A stretch of DNA of 64,000 bases from the NCBI GenBank assembly GCA_007244375.1, contig SCVW01000029.1, positions 1-64,000 on the forward strand. The letters are read 5' to 3'. Positions within the stretch are counted from its first letter, which is position 1, and every line of letters begins with the position of its first letter. The position numbers and the translations under genes are program-made. The notes beneath the pieces were generated by a model. It saw only the letters and a list, made by a program, of their open reading frames with translations, searched no databases and was not told the DNA's origin. Positions 1-8,668 of this stretch are shown piece after piece. Source of the DNA: Smithella sp. (GTDB lineage: Bacteria > Desulfobacterota > Syntrophia > Syntrophales > Smithellaceae).

Positions 1-249
1 ATGATTCCAAGGATAGCCCATCCTGCGCAGGGCACGAAAACACTTCCAAAATCCCCAACGGGCATGCCGCTCAACTATTTTATTCAATGCCAGGATAATA
101 TCGGCATCACGTCTAAGGTCATCCTGTGGAACTTCGTAATAAGCTGCCCGGGATAAGCCGATGCATCGACAACTTCGCTGAATGGACAAATGATGCGTGC
201 CAATCAGAAAATTAACCGCTTCCCGTTTCTCGGACAGCTTTATAATTTT
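1..249 (-). CDS. IS3-family transposase OrfB, N-terminal fragment cut by the window edge
   Basis: Reading the minus strand from about 249 to base 1 gives one open frame of about 80 codons with no stop, in the -1 frame relative to OrfA. It contains an HARWGF-type segment followed by RALRRMGYPWNH, which matches the HTH_21 region just before the DDE integrase core of IS3-family OrfB. The DDE residues themselves lie outside the window. The OrfA/OrfB junction has an A8 run on the minus strand (246-253) that offers an A-AAA-AAA slippery site, as expected for programmed -1 frameshifting to an OrfAB transposase. That frameshifting occurs here is inferred from the family, not shown. Confidence 0.8.
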
Positions 250-506
250 TTTTCAATCAAATCCTTCAGGGCACGGTTTTCTAAAGCCAAATCAGCATAC
301 AAGCGCTTAAGGCGTCCCAACTCACCCTCCATCTCTTTCATTTTCTTGAGATCGGGAACCGTCATCCCACCATACTTGGATTTCCAATTGTAATAAGTTG
401 CATCACTGATGCCGTGCTTCCGGCAAACATCCTTAACCAGTATACCGCTTTCCGCTTCCTTCAGAATTGCAAAAATCTGTGTCTCGGTAAATCGTGACCC
501 TTTCAT
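240..506 (-). CDS. IS3-family transposase OrfA
   Basis: An 88-residue protein with an N-terminal helix-turn-helix of the HTH_8/Tnp_1 type (about residues 5-50; KGSRFTETQIFAILKEAE, then a KDVCRKHGISDATYYNWK-like recognition helix). A leucine-rich segment follows (about 55-85, LGRLKRLYADLALENRALKDL) that would form the OrfA zipper. The length is normal for OrfA of the IS407/IS2-like branch. It overlaps OrfB in the -1 frame at the A8 run. OrfA binds the IS ends and, as an OrfAB fusion, catalyses transposition. The start is the ATG at 506, preceded by an AGGAGGTTC ribosome site on the minus strand. Confidence 0.9.
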   Translation of the reverse strand: MKGSRFTETQIFAILKEAESGILVKDVCRKHGISDATYYNWKSKYGGMTVPDLKKMKEMEGELGRLKRLYADLALENRALKDLIEKKL

Positions 507-576
507 ATGAACCTCCTGACTTTTATTTTGCCAGAAAGCTCTATTTTTAACATGTACTATTTTAAGGGAAGCTTAC

Positions 577-996
577 GCTTTTTGTGCTGAAGAAATACAA
601 GACGCTGCAATTAAATGCAGATTTTGTGGAGAATGGTTTGAAAAAAATAAAAATGTTGTGAATGAAAAAAATTCTAAAGATGACACGCTGGCAAAAGAGG
701 ATGTCATCAATTGTCGCAAATCTGCTGAGCGGGGGGATGTGATGTCACAGACTCGCCTTGGAGAAATGTATTTTTATGGCAAAGGTGTTTCACAGAATTA
801 TGTTGAGGCTTTGAAATGGTTACTTAAGGCTGCTGAGCAGGGACACGTCGAGGCCTATTACACTCTGGGCTGTATGTACGAAGAAGGTAAAGGCGTTGCA
901 CGGGACCTTGCTGAGGCTGCGAAATGGTTTCGCAAAGCTGGTGAGCATTGATATGCAGATGCCCAGTTGAAACTGGATAAGATGAAAGATAAATAA
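577..996 (+). pseudogene. Zinc-ribbon / Sel1-repeat protein, 5'-truncated by the IS and split by a nonsense codon
   Basis: Codons from about 577 read FCAEEIQDAAIKCRFCGEWF, a zinc-ribbon motif (C-x-E-E-I-Q...CxxC) that normally starts such proteins. Here it abuts the IS end with no start codon. The frame continues through two Sel1 (TPR-like) repeats (about 730-945: AERGDVMSQTRLGEMYFYGKGV and AEQGHVEAYYTLGCMYEEGKGV). A TGA at 949-951 stops it, but the same frame continues as YADAQLKLDKMKDK to a TAA at 994-996. A normal Sel1 repeat would have Gly at that point, so GGA-to-TGA is the likely change. A GTG at 658 could start a short product. I call it a decaying gene hit by both an IS and a nonsense mutation. 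Confidence 0.7.
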
Positions 997-1221
997 TAGG
1001 TAAACTTAACACTTCTTCCTGTAACAAACAAATCGTTAACCGTGACTAAAATGCAAGATTTCAATCTGGTATTACTCCACTTGACATAATATAAAAATAA
1101 TCGTATTAAATTAAATAGATAAATTTATATGGTCACGATTAAAAATCGTTAAGTGATCATGGCAATCATTGGTTAATTTTTCAACCTCACATATTATTTG
1201 ATCACATGTGAATACAACACG

Positions 1222-3012
1222 ATGAAAGATCAATCCAAGATAAAGCAGGCCATGATTCAAGAATCGGCTTCTCGCGAATATGCCGAGAGCATCATCAACT
1301 CCGTATGTGAACCCTTAATCGTTCTGGATCATTATTTAAGGGTAATCACTGCCAGCCGCTCCTTTTATGAAGTCTTTAAGGTAAACCCCAAAGAGACCGT
1401 GGGACAGCTTATTTATGACCTGGGAGATAAACAGTGGGATATTCCTAAGCTGCGGGAACTGCTGGAAAGAATACTTCCACAAAAAACAACTTTTAATAAC
1501 TATGAGGTCGAACACGATTTTCCTACCATTGGCAAGCGCATCATGCTTTTGAATGCCCGGCAGATTCAAAGAGCGTTGGGCAAAGAGCAGATCATCCTTC
1601 TGGCCATCGAGGATATAACCGAGCATAAGCAATTGGAAAACATATTAAAGAAATCTGAAGAATTCTACAGGAGTGTTTTTAATAATGCAAGCGACGGGAT
1701 AGTGCTTCTCGAAAAACGCGAAGGGAAGATAACCCATGTTAATCCGTCTGCCGAGAAGATGTTGGGTTATTCTATAAAGGAGAGCATCGGAAATAAACTT
1801 CAGGACATCGGTTTTATGTCCGGTATGGATGATTTCCAAACGATAATGCAAAAGTTGAACGAGAACGGCATTACCAGCTACATTGACGTTTCTTTTGCAA
1901 CCAAATCCGGACAACATATAAATACGGATATAAATATTACAGACAAGACAACGGTCTTACAATGTAACATTCGTGACATCACCGAGCGCAAGCGGACAGA
2001 GGAATTGCTAAAACAAAGCGAAGTCAAGTATCGCCTGCTGGCCGATAATGTCCATGACGTCATTTTCGTTTTGGATATGAATTTGAGGTACACCTATATT
2101 AGTCCTTCTGTAAAAATTCTCAGGGGATATGAACCGGGAGAAGTTTTGAACCAACAACCCATTGAACAGACATTGACACCATCATCCCGGAATCTCGCAA
2201 TGAGGACCTTTTCTGAGATCATGGAACTGGAAAAATCCGAACATGTGGAAAATCCTATGTCACGGACACTTCAACTGGAAATGAATAGAAAAGATGGGAG
2301 CACCGTGTGGACGGAGGTGAAGCTTTCCTTTATCCGAGATGAAAGTAATCAACCAGTTGGCATTATGGGCGTAACCCGTGATATAACCGAACGCAGGCAG
2401 GCGGATGAGAAACTTCTTCAGGCACTCGAAAAACTCAGGAAAGCTTTTGGTTCCACCGTTCAGGTCATGGTATCCGCTATAGAGATGAGAGATCCATATA
2501 CGGCTAGTCACCAGTTCCGGGTTGCAAACCTAGCCTATGCCATTGCCAGTAAAGTTGGATTCTCTGATGATGAAATCGAGGGGATCCGGATGGCAGGTTT
2601 CATTCATGACATCGGGAAATTATCAATCCCCGCGGAAATATTATCCAAGCCTACCAAACTGACAAACATCGAATTTTCTCTGATAAAAGAACACTCCCGA
2701 ATTGGATACGAAATGCTGAAGGATATAGAATCTCCCTGGCCAATGGCGCAAATTGTTTATCAACACCATGAACGGATGGATGGATCAGGCTATCCAAGAA
2801 ATCTTAAAGGAGATGCAATTCTCATGGATGCTCGGATTATGGCCGTTGCCGACGTGGTGGAAGCTATGGCTTCCCACCGTCCCTATCGTGCGGCCCTTGG
2901 TATTGAGGTAGCTCTTGAAGAGATCGAGAAAAATAAGGGAATTCTTTATGATGATGTTGTCGCGGATGCCTGCCTGAAATTGTTTAGAGAAAAAGGCTAT
3001 CATCTTAGATAA
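1222..3012 (+). CDS. PAS-PAS-PAS-HD-GYP sensor cyclic-di-GMP phosphodiesterase
   Basis: A soluble multidomain signalling protein. Numbering from the upstream TTG at 1198, there are three PAS sensor domains (about 25-150, 155-270 and 280-405), each ending in a DITE(R/H)K-type linker. A C-terminal HD-GYP domain follows (about 425-604) with the metal-binding HD pair at 470-471 (HDIGK) and the signature HHExxDGxGYP at 523-533. HD-GYP domains hydrolyse c-di-GMP to pGpG/GMP, and all motif residues are present, so activity is expected. No transmembrane segment is visible. The frame opens at a TTG at 1198, but ATG 1222 is a plainer start; neither has a clear Shine-Dalgarno. It is the last chromosomal gene before the island. 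Confidence 0.9.
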   Translation: MKDQSKIKQAMIQESASREYAESIINSVCEPLIVLDHYLRVITASRSFYEVFKVNPKETVGQLIYDLGDKQWDIPKLRELLERILPQKTTFNNYEVEHDFPTIGKRIMLLNARQIQRALGKEQIILLAIEDITEHKQLENILKKSEEFYRSVFNNASDGIVLLEKREGKITHVNPSAEKMLGYSIKESIGNKLQDIGFMSGMDDFQTIMQKLNENGITSYIDVSFATKSGQHINTDINITDKTTVLQCNIRDITERKRTEELLKQSEVKYRLLADNVHDVIFVLDMNLRYTYISPSVKILRGYEPGEVLNQQPIEQTLTPSSRNLAMRTFSEIMELEKSEHVENPMSRTLQLEMNRKDGSTVWTEVKLSFIRDESNQPVGIMGVTRDITERRQADEKLLQALEKLRKAFGSTVQVMVSAIEMRDPYTASHQFRVANLAYAIASKVGFSDDEIEGIRMAGFIHDIGKLSIPAEILSKPTKLTNIEFSLIKEHSRIGYEMLKDIESPWPMAQIVYQHHERMDGSGYPRNLKGDAILMDARIMAVADVVEAMASHRPYRAALGIEVALEEIEKNKGILYDDVVADACLKLFREKGYHLR

Positions 3013-3202
3013 TATGGAAAAACCAATCCCATCGAAAAAACATGATTACAATGGTAATCCTCACTGCTGCCGACTGCTAAATACTGTGGATGAGTAGGTG
3101 TAAAGTTGTAAAGGAATGAACTGCCGATATCAAAAATTGATACTGCTTTGATACCGGATTTTAAGGGGTCAAAAATTGATAAGTAACTGTTATTATTACA
3201 TT

Positions 3203-3230
3203 CTTCTGGTGGAGGCGGCGGGAGTCGAAC
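3203..3230. repeat. Distal att copy of the ssrA-integrated island (direct repeat)
   Basis: These 28 bp are identical to 26948-26975, the T-arm, acceptor and CCA end of the tmRNA gene (core GGCGGCGGGAGTCGAAC). The sequence diverges immediately on both sides (T versus C at each flank). The copy has no tmRNA body, so it is the att half-site left at the far end of the integrated element. Confidence 0.92.
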
Positions 3231-3284
3231 TGATAAGTTAAATATATATAATAATTATATTTTTTTAGTTCGTGATTTTGTACA

Positions 3285-3305
3285 TACCCCCAATAATACC
3301 CCCAA
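3285..3305. promoter_or_regulatory. Candidate integrase arm-binding sites, left end
   Basis: Two direct copies of TACCCCCAA lie at 3285-3293 and 3297-3305, starting 55 bp inside the left att core. The same 9-mer occurs at the other end of the island on both strands. That placement fits arm-type sites of a lambda-like tyrosine recombinase. The function is inferred from position and repetition. Confidence 0.55.
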
Positions 3306-3369
3306 CTATACAAATCATTCCTTTTTGCTTATATGCGCTCAACTACGCCTTATTACTTTTCTATCTAAC

Positions 3370-3645
3370 TTATTTTCGAGGACTTGAGCCTGCCCCTATA
3401 GTGATTTCGATCTTTGCAGCGTGTACAGCATATCCATTTTTTTCGATTTGCCTAATTACGTCTTCCTGGTCAAGAGCGACACGAGGTTTATTCGGATCTA
3501 ATTTAACCCTCGTTTTGAATGGCGATAATGTCAGTATATCAGGATCAATGTCTTCTGGAAGATTCAATTCAGTCACCTTTGTGCCAACAGGAACTGACAA
3601 ATATTTGTTGCCATTTTTTGTGCTCTTATAAATATCTATTTGCAT
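3370..3645 (-). CDS. Small uncharacterised island protein (91 aa)
   Basis: I do not recognise the family. The protein is hydrophilic, with no signal peptide or membrane segment. It starts MQIDIYKSTKNGNKYLSVP, has a middle rich in Pro and Asp (about 30-55), and ends in a helix-like part (VIRQIEKNGYAVHAAKIEITIG). A strong GGAGG lies 7 nt before the ATG on the minus strand, which supports a real gene. It lies between the left att region and the HamB-like gene, 89 bp downstream of the latter's stop on the same strand, so it could be the tail of that transcript. Confidence 0.6.
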   Translation of the reverse strand: MQIDIYKSTKNGNKYLSVPVGTKVTELNLPEDIDPDILTLSPFKTRVKLDPNKPRVALDQEDVIRQIEKNGYAVHAAKIEITIGAGSSPRK

Positions 3646-3734
3646 AAATAACCTCCGTTTTTATAGATTAATAATTTTCTAGACAACTTATTATCAATGA
3701 ACAGCATATTTCTGCTAAGAAAAGCAGAATGAGG

Positions 3735-6680
3735 TCATCTGATTCGGAGTTCGCGAATAAATCGTTTGACACTCATAGTCGGAACCCTTTCGTCTCTTTC
3801 AAGGGAGGACCTTAAAAACTGTCCGTTTCTTCGGAGATAAACAACAAGATCTCTTCCTCGAAGTGTCGTTTGGGTTGCCTCAATATATCGAGTGGCACCC
3901 CAGACAGCGAGGCGATCGCTAACACCTCTCTCGAATAGATCAAGCTGCTGCAAGGTGCCAAGCCCGTACTGCAAGAGAGATGACCAGTTTCTGGCCGGTT
4001 CTGAGAGATCTCTCTCGTCATGTGTTTCAGTAGCGAGTTGGCAGAGCTTAGCAACGAGATCCTGCAAAACATAACCAACGTCATTGCAGACAAAATCCAA
4101 AATTCTATCCACATTACATCCACAGGCCTCCGCCAACTCTTGATAAGTAAGACCCGACATCCATCCTTTTATGAAATCTTGCAACATGCCATGATCACGC
4201 GATGTATCTTCGCCTTCATAACTCAGTAATGGCATGATGACTTCTTGAAGCCACTGATCATCTAATGGATCTTGCAACTCTAACCATAGGGGATGCTGAA
4301 GTAGCAATTTTTCATTGACGAACCTCCAGAATCTGGGTGCTGATCCGCTCTTTCTTAGCTTTGGCCATATCGCCTGTTCAACTGTCGCGACAAGGTGCTC
4401 AGCGCGTAATTGAAATACTTTTTCAAGACAATTTTGTAATTCTTCTGAAGTACATAAACGACGCGCTAATGTTTGTTCCAGTAAATCATTCAAATGTTGA
4501 TCCAATGTGTCTGCTTGGGCATCAGATGCTATGAGATTTAGGAGCGCTAAATCGATCTTATCAATAATTTCTAAAAACCATGGGCGTTGGCGTTCAAACA
4601 GTTCGTTGGTCAGTTCTTTCTTATTGTTGAGAGAAAACTCATGTAGTGTTTCGATGAGTCTACACAATAACCCTTTGGCAGGTTCAATTTCCTGCTCTCG
4701 GAGGACCTGCTCAATACGTACCCGTTCATTCCAGTTTACGAATATGATACGGCCGCGTGTTTCTTTTCCGGCACGACCAGCACGACCAATGATATTCTTA
4801 ATGCTACGCTTGGGAATGAAGAAATGTAAATCCCGATCGGGATCATATCTTCTCACAGTGTGAACGACCATTGTGCGAATAGGGAGATTTACACCTTCAG
4901 CCAAAGTGTTGGTACAAATAATAATATTTATTGAACCCTCTTGGACTCCCTCCTCTATCGCACGGCGAATCTCCTGCGGAAGTCGACCGTGGTGATAACC
5001 TATGCCAATCCTCACAAGCTGCGCCAGTAAGTGCTCATGCCCCAGCAGGAATAACACATATTCAAAAAGCTCCTTTAATTCAGGTGTTTCACTCGGTCTT
5101 TCTTGCGCAGCACGAATCCCTTTTTGCACCATATTTAGAAGTGTCTTTCCTAATGATTGAATACCTTGTCTCCCTCTCGTTGTTGTGAACAACGCCACAG
5201 GACCATTTCGCCTTGCCTTAAGAGTTGCGGCACACGCCAAAGAAGAAAAATTATTCCGTCCATCGATTAACTTCAGCCTTCCGGTTACTGGATTCGTATA
5301 GCGGAAGTCGTCAGTGGTTAGAAATCGATACAAATAATAGCTGCGCGGCTGCGCTTCAGTTGGATTTACATCAAGGCAATAGCTGTTAGATGACACTTGT
5401 TTAATGAAGCAATAATCAGTATCGACGGGTCGATACTCAGATTGCACAAACGTTTGTTGATCACCCCCCAACCAAACATTGATCTCACTCACATTTGGCA
5501 GAACGGCCGAGAGAAAAATGAACCTCCGGCCTAGTACGTTTACCCCTCTTAGTCTTGTCAGCAGCAATTCATAACCCAATCCTCGTGACTCATCATCGAT
5601 AAGATGGCCCTCATCGCAAATTATGGTCTGAAAGCGATCAGAAAAACCTTCTATCATTTGTTCAAGAGCCGCAAACTTTTCCGGCGTCACAATCAGAACT
5701 TCTGCATCAGCTACACTAGAGGATTCTGATCTTGTAGGGATGTTTCCACCGTGCGTAGCTAAAATCCTTATGCCTAAGCCATGAAGACGACTTGACATAT
5801 CGCGTTGAATCTCAGCTGCAAGTGCACGAAAAGGAACTAAGAATAGTACAAACCGACCATGGATCTTAACTTCTTGATAGATAAGCAGTTCGCACAATGC
5901 CGTTTTTCCTGCACTTGTTGGCATTTGTAGGCTGAAAGTAGTTTCCATCCTGCTCATAAGCCCCTGAGTCAAAGCCATTTCTTGTGAGGGCAACAGTTCC
6001 CACATTGTTGCAGCATTACCACCAGTTGCAAAAAATGGCTTCCAAGCATCGGTTGAGTAATCCGCTGCGTGTTCACGAAGCAATTTCCATATATTTACAT
6101 TTGAGAATCTCTGGATGCACTCTCTAGCGAGTCTTGCAGCTATAAATTGACGAGGGTCGCAGATTATGCCTGTTGCTATACTATTAGAAAGATTGTCCAT
6201 AAGGTCTGATATATCCTCAGTCTGACCATCAACAAAGAGCGCCAACTGTCGCGTGAGGGAATTGACGGAAGATACATCATGGCTAAGAAAATTGTGGATG
6301 AACTCTTCTTCCGCGATCTCAGTGGAAAAATCATTAATATTTCTGGCAAGAAATGTGGCAGTTGCTGGATATCCTGCGATATAAAATAGTGTTGCCGCAT
6401 ATAATTGGTTTAAATCGCGTCCTACACCTGAAAGATACCGGGCCGCCGCACCGCGCGAGTAGACAAGTAGCGTTTTTGCCAGAGACCATAATTCTGACTG
6501 TTTTTGCTCCATATCGTCAATACGAAGTGCATCAAATATGGCGGACAGCGATGCAATATATACGTCTTCATTACGCTGTATGATGTCATATTTCACCCAC
6601 TCATCGCGCGGAATTCCGAATTCAGCCGCGGCTTCCCACGATTCAACCTGAGAAAGCCAATTACGCAAAAGTTTATTCAT
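3735..6680 (-). CDS. HamB-like superfamily 2 (Ski2-type) helicase, Hachiman-like
   Basis: A protein of about 981 residues from ATG 6680 (GAGG 7 nt upstream). A longer open frame to 6746 is unlikely because it would run deep into the preceding gene. An N-terminal helical region (about 1-230) precedes RecA-like domain 1 with Walker A PTSAGKT (K259) and a DEGH box at 356-359. RecA-like domain 2 has the TNTLAEGVNLP and IGRAGRAGK motifs (about 600-636), then a long C-terminal helical part. PTSAGKT and GVNLP are typical of Ski2-like helicases. The ATG overlaps the stop of the HamA-like gene by 8 bp, so the two are translationally coupled. The HamA-HamB order and sizes fit Hachiman (AbpAB) antiphage systems. 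In that system HamB senses DNA and restrains the HamA nuclease; transferring that role here is inference. Confidence 0.7.
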   Translation of the reverse strand: MNKLLRNWLSQVESWEAAAEFGIPRDEWVKYDIIQRNEDVYIASLSAIFDALRIDDMEQKQSELWSLAKTLLVYSRGAAARYLSGVGRDLNQLYAATLFYIAGYPATATFLARNINDFSTEIAEEEFIHNFLSHDVSSVNSLTRQLALFVDGQTEDISDLMDNLSNSIATGIICDPRQFIAARLARECIQRFSNVNIWKLLREHAADYSTDAWKPFFATGGNAATMWELLPSQEMALTQGLMSRMETTFSLQMPTSAGKTALCELLIYQEVKIHGRFVLFLVPFRALAAEIQRDMSSRLHGLGIRILATHGGNIPTRSESSSVADAEVLIVTPEKFAALEQMIEGFSDRFQTIICDEGHLIDDESRGLGYELLLTRLRGVNVLGRRFIFLSAVLPNVSEINVWLGGDQQTFVQSEYRPVDTDYCFIKQVSSNSYCLDVNPTEAQPRSYYLYRFLTTDDFRYTNPVTGRLKLIDGRNNFSSLACAATLKARRNGPVALFTTTRGRQGIQSLGKTLLNMVQKGIRAAQERPSETPELKELFEYVLFLLGHEHLLAQLVRIGIGYHHGRLPQEIRRAIEEGVQEGSINIIICTNTLAEGVNLPIRTMVVHTVRRYDPDRDLHFFIPKRSIKNIIGRAGRAGKETRGRIIFVNWNERVRIEQVLREQEIEPAKGLLCRLIETLHEFSLNNKKELTNELFERQRPWFLEIIDKIDLALLNLIASDAQADTLDQHLNDLLEQTLARRLCTSEELQNCLEKVFQLRAEHLVATVEQAIWPKLRKSGSAPRFWRFVNEKLLLQHPLWLELQDPLDDQWLQEVIMPLLSYEGEDTSRDHGMLQDFIKGWMSGLTYQELAEACGCNVDRILDFVCNDVGYVLQDLVAKLCQLATETHDERDLSEPARNWSSLLQYGLGTLQQLDLFERGVSDRLAVWGATRYIEATQTTLRGRDLVVYLRRNGQFLRSSLERDERVPTMSVKRFIRELRIR

Positions 6681-7458
6681 TTCGTACCTCGTTAATCGCC
6701 CTTTTGTACACATCGTTGTACATTTTGTAGAGCCGATTAACACCAAGAACCACTATTTCAAAGCTTTCGTCCTGCGCGGGTAGTTTTAGGGTCTGGGTAA
6801 TCTCAGCGTCAAGTAGCGCTCGGTCAATAACAGCAACTGCCTTGTAGTCCTTTTTAAAGGAAACGCTATGAGCTTGCGTGAACCTCTCAATGTAGTCTAT
6901 CATTGATTTGTTCTCTACATCAATAGCCTTCTCCCGGAGCCATAGAAGAGTTCGAGCAAGTCGTCCCGTTCTATCTTTTACAAATCCTTTCAACGCTTCG
7001 GCTATGGGGTTAAATTCGGTATTTGTTGCTTTCTGCTTAGCTTCCGCGCATATTACAAAGTCATCAGGGAACATGCCATGTGGATCTTGTCGATGCAAAA
7101 TAATTATATCAGAGTGTGGCGCTGATTTTCTTCGATCTTGCTTGTAACGTAACTTTCTTATGGGGACTGTTCTTTCGGTGCGCTCACTGTCTAGAAAGAA
7201 AAGTGTCAGCATTTCTCCGAAGTCACCGGACATGACAGAACCAGGATCGGGTAACTTGTTAGAAAGGATTTCAGATGCAGATAAGCCCGTCTTTTTTTTT
7301 CGCTCTTTGAGTTGACGGCTATTAATATAACAATCTGGTAACTGTTCGACCATATAATCTTCAAGAATTTTTGCTTTGTCATCCTGCAGAATATGACAAC
7401 GAACTGGTAAGGCTTTACGCGGCATAGTGTGTGGCTTGAAAACACCTGCAACATTCAT
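6673..7458 (-). CDS. HamA-like (DUF1837-type) PD-(D/E)XK nuclease, Hachiman-like
   Basis: A 261-residue protein with a visible PD-(D/E)XK pattern: E82 in GDFGEML, D117 in PHSDIII and E139-A-K141 in ICAEAKQK. The length, this motif layout and the coupled downstream Ski2-like helicase match HamA of Hachiman, an effector nuclease that degrades DNA when released by HamB. The start is ATG 7458 with AGGAAAC upstream. The 118-bp gap from the GIY-YIG gene means it could have its own promoter, but I see no good -10 there. The family assignment rests on motif pattern and context; a generic restriction nuclease partner of a helicase is the main alternative. Confidence 0.6.
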   Translation of the reverse strand: MNVAGVFKPHTMPRKALPVRCHILQDDKAKILEDYMVEQLPDCYINSRQLKERKKKTGLSASEILSNKLPDPGSVMSGDFGEMLTLFFLDSERTERTVPIRKLRYKQDRRKSAPHSDIIILHRQDPHGMFPDDFVICAEAKQKATNTEFNPIAEALKGFVKDRTGRLARTLLWLREKAIDVENKSMIDYIERFTQAHSVSFKKDYKAVAVIDRALLDAEITQTLKLPAQDESFEIVVLGVNRLYKMYNDVYKRAINEVRNE

Positions 7459-7576
7459 GGTAGTTTCCTACTGTAATTATTTTATTGCTTTGATTATATT
7501 TTCTAATCTACTTAATCGGCCAGCCGCCGCATTAGTCAATCATATCATAAATGTCTTTTACAAAACGTTGATAATT

Positions 7577-8521
7577 CTATTCGTTTGAATCTTTAGAGCT
7601 ATAACCAAATAGATCGCCCACTGATTTGGCGGCAAGGAGTTTATCTAAGCTTGTATATCTTGGACCTTGCATTGCACCAGTGACTGCGCCTTCAAAGGGT
7701 ATTGCGGGTATTTCCTTCGCAGGCGCTGAGAATATGAGTTTATATTTACCTGCATCGCCATATGACTCAATGCGTTCTACAGGAGCATAATGAGTTATCG
7801 CTGAGATCGGAGTCGTTCTGTATGCTGCGATATACTTTATACGGGGCAACATCCCGCCACTTATCCTAATTTCGTACCAGCAATTCTCTCCAATAAAGAC
7901 TTTCTGAAATCCTTCTTCTTGTGCGGGTACGACAACCGTGTCACGCGTATCCTTATCTTGTTCCTTTTTGCTTTTTGCGCTAACTACATTTTGTGGAACA
8001 AGCAGAGACGCTGGTTTTTCAAATACCCGGACCCCAAGTAAAGGAAGAATGCGTAACATTTCGTGCAAAAAGCCTTGTGTATCAGCCCTCTCCCATTCAG
8101 AGAGATTTGGTTCTTTTGGCCTCGTTGCATTGTCTAGATGGCATTGACCAGCGTTGTGCGCTAGGTCTATGAGCGCGTGTTCCAGCCAAGTGGTATGCGC
8201 ACGATTAAGTGCAGTTCCTTTCGAGACGAATATGTAACCCCAATCCCAAAAATCTTTATTGATATAGTGGGACTCTAGGCGAGTTCGTATTTCGTCACCC
8301 TGACCGATGTAGATCGTCGGAAGATCATCTCCTGTACCTTCACTTGTTCCTTTAAGAATATAAACTCCCGGTGTGTTAAATTCGCTTCGTTTGGCAATGT
8401 GGGGCCATGATGATCGCGGGAAAGCCATACCCCAACCTGTCCAGTTCTGCCGATCCACGATCTTCACTCCATCCGGATCACCATCAACTACGAAGATATG
8501 AATTGTATAAGGCTCTGCCAT
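7577..8521 (-). CDS. GIY-YIG nuclease-family protein with extra C-terminal domain
   Basis: A 314-residue protein. The GIY-YIG core is at about residues 50-135: GVY at 52-54, YIG at 71-73, the conserved Arg near 81 (EIRTRL), the catalytic Glu at 114 (WLEHAL) and an Asn at 131 (LDNATRP). All five landmarks are present. A Lys/Asp/Glu-rich linker (about 185-200) leads to a beta-rich C-terminal region (about 205-285, WYEIRISGG...IKYIAAYR...KYKLIF) that could be a PUA/EVE-like nucleic-acid-binding domain; that is only a guess. AGGAG lies 7 nt before the ATG. It sits between the methyltransferase and HamA-like genes on the same strand. A role as accessory DNA nuclease of either system is inference. 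Confidence 0.75.
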   Translation of the reverse strand: MAEPYTIHIFVVDGDPDGVKIVDRQNWTGWGMAFPRSSWPHIAKRSEFNTPGVYILKGTSEGTGDDLPTIYIGQGDEIRTRLESHYINKDFWDWGYIFVSKGTALNRAHTTWLEHALIDLAHNAGQCHLDNATRPKEPNLSEWERADTQGFLHEMLRILPLLGVRVFEKPASLLVPQNVVSAKSKKEQDKDTRDTVVVPAQEEGFQKVFIGENCWYEIRISGGMLPRIKYIAAYRTTPISAITHYAPVERIESYGDAGKYKLIFSAPAKEIPAIPFEGAVTGAMQGPRYTSLDKLLAAKSVGDLFGYSSKDSNE

Positions 8522-8668
8522 GAAAAACTCCTGTTGATATTCTTAATGTTGCTCAGTAAATGTTTATTATATAGCCCGTATAAAAACTTATACGCTTTTG
8601 GCTTTGCTAATGCGGTTCCAGACCAGGCGGCAGACGGCGCGATAAACTTCCTTGCGTTCATGAGTGTT

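Larger units (their letters stand above)
1..570 (-). mobile_element. IS3-family insertion sequence, one end only
   Basis: The element runs off the left edge. Its OrfA-proximal end should lie in roughly 540-575, between the OrfA start and the zinc-ribbon coding sequence that it interrupts. I could not fix the terminal inverted repeat because the other end is outside the window. The boundary is inferred from where the interrupted gene's recognisable protein sequence begins (about 580). Confidence 0.65.

Noticed and set aside
3203-3230. Possible tRNA fragment or tRNA gene 3' end
   Set aside because: It matches the T-arm and acceptor of the tmRNA at 26948-26975 exactly over 28 bp, with no tRNA body nearby. 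It is an att half-site.
3272-3631. Plus-strand frame opposite the 91-aa gene
   Set aside because: Antisense shadow of a gene with a strong GGAGG ribosome site on the minus strand.
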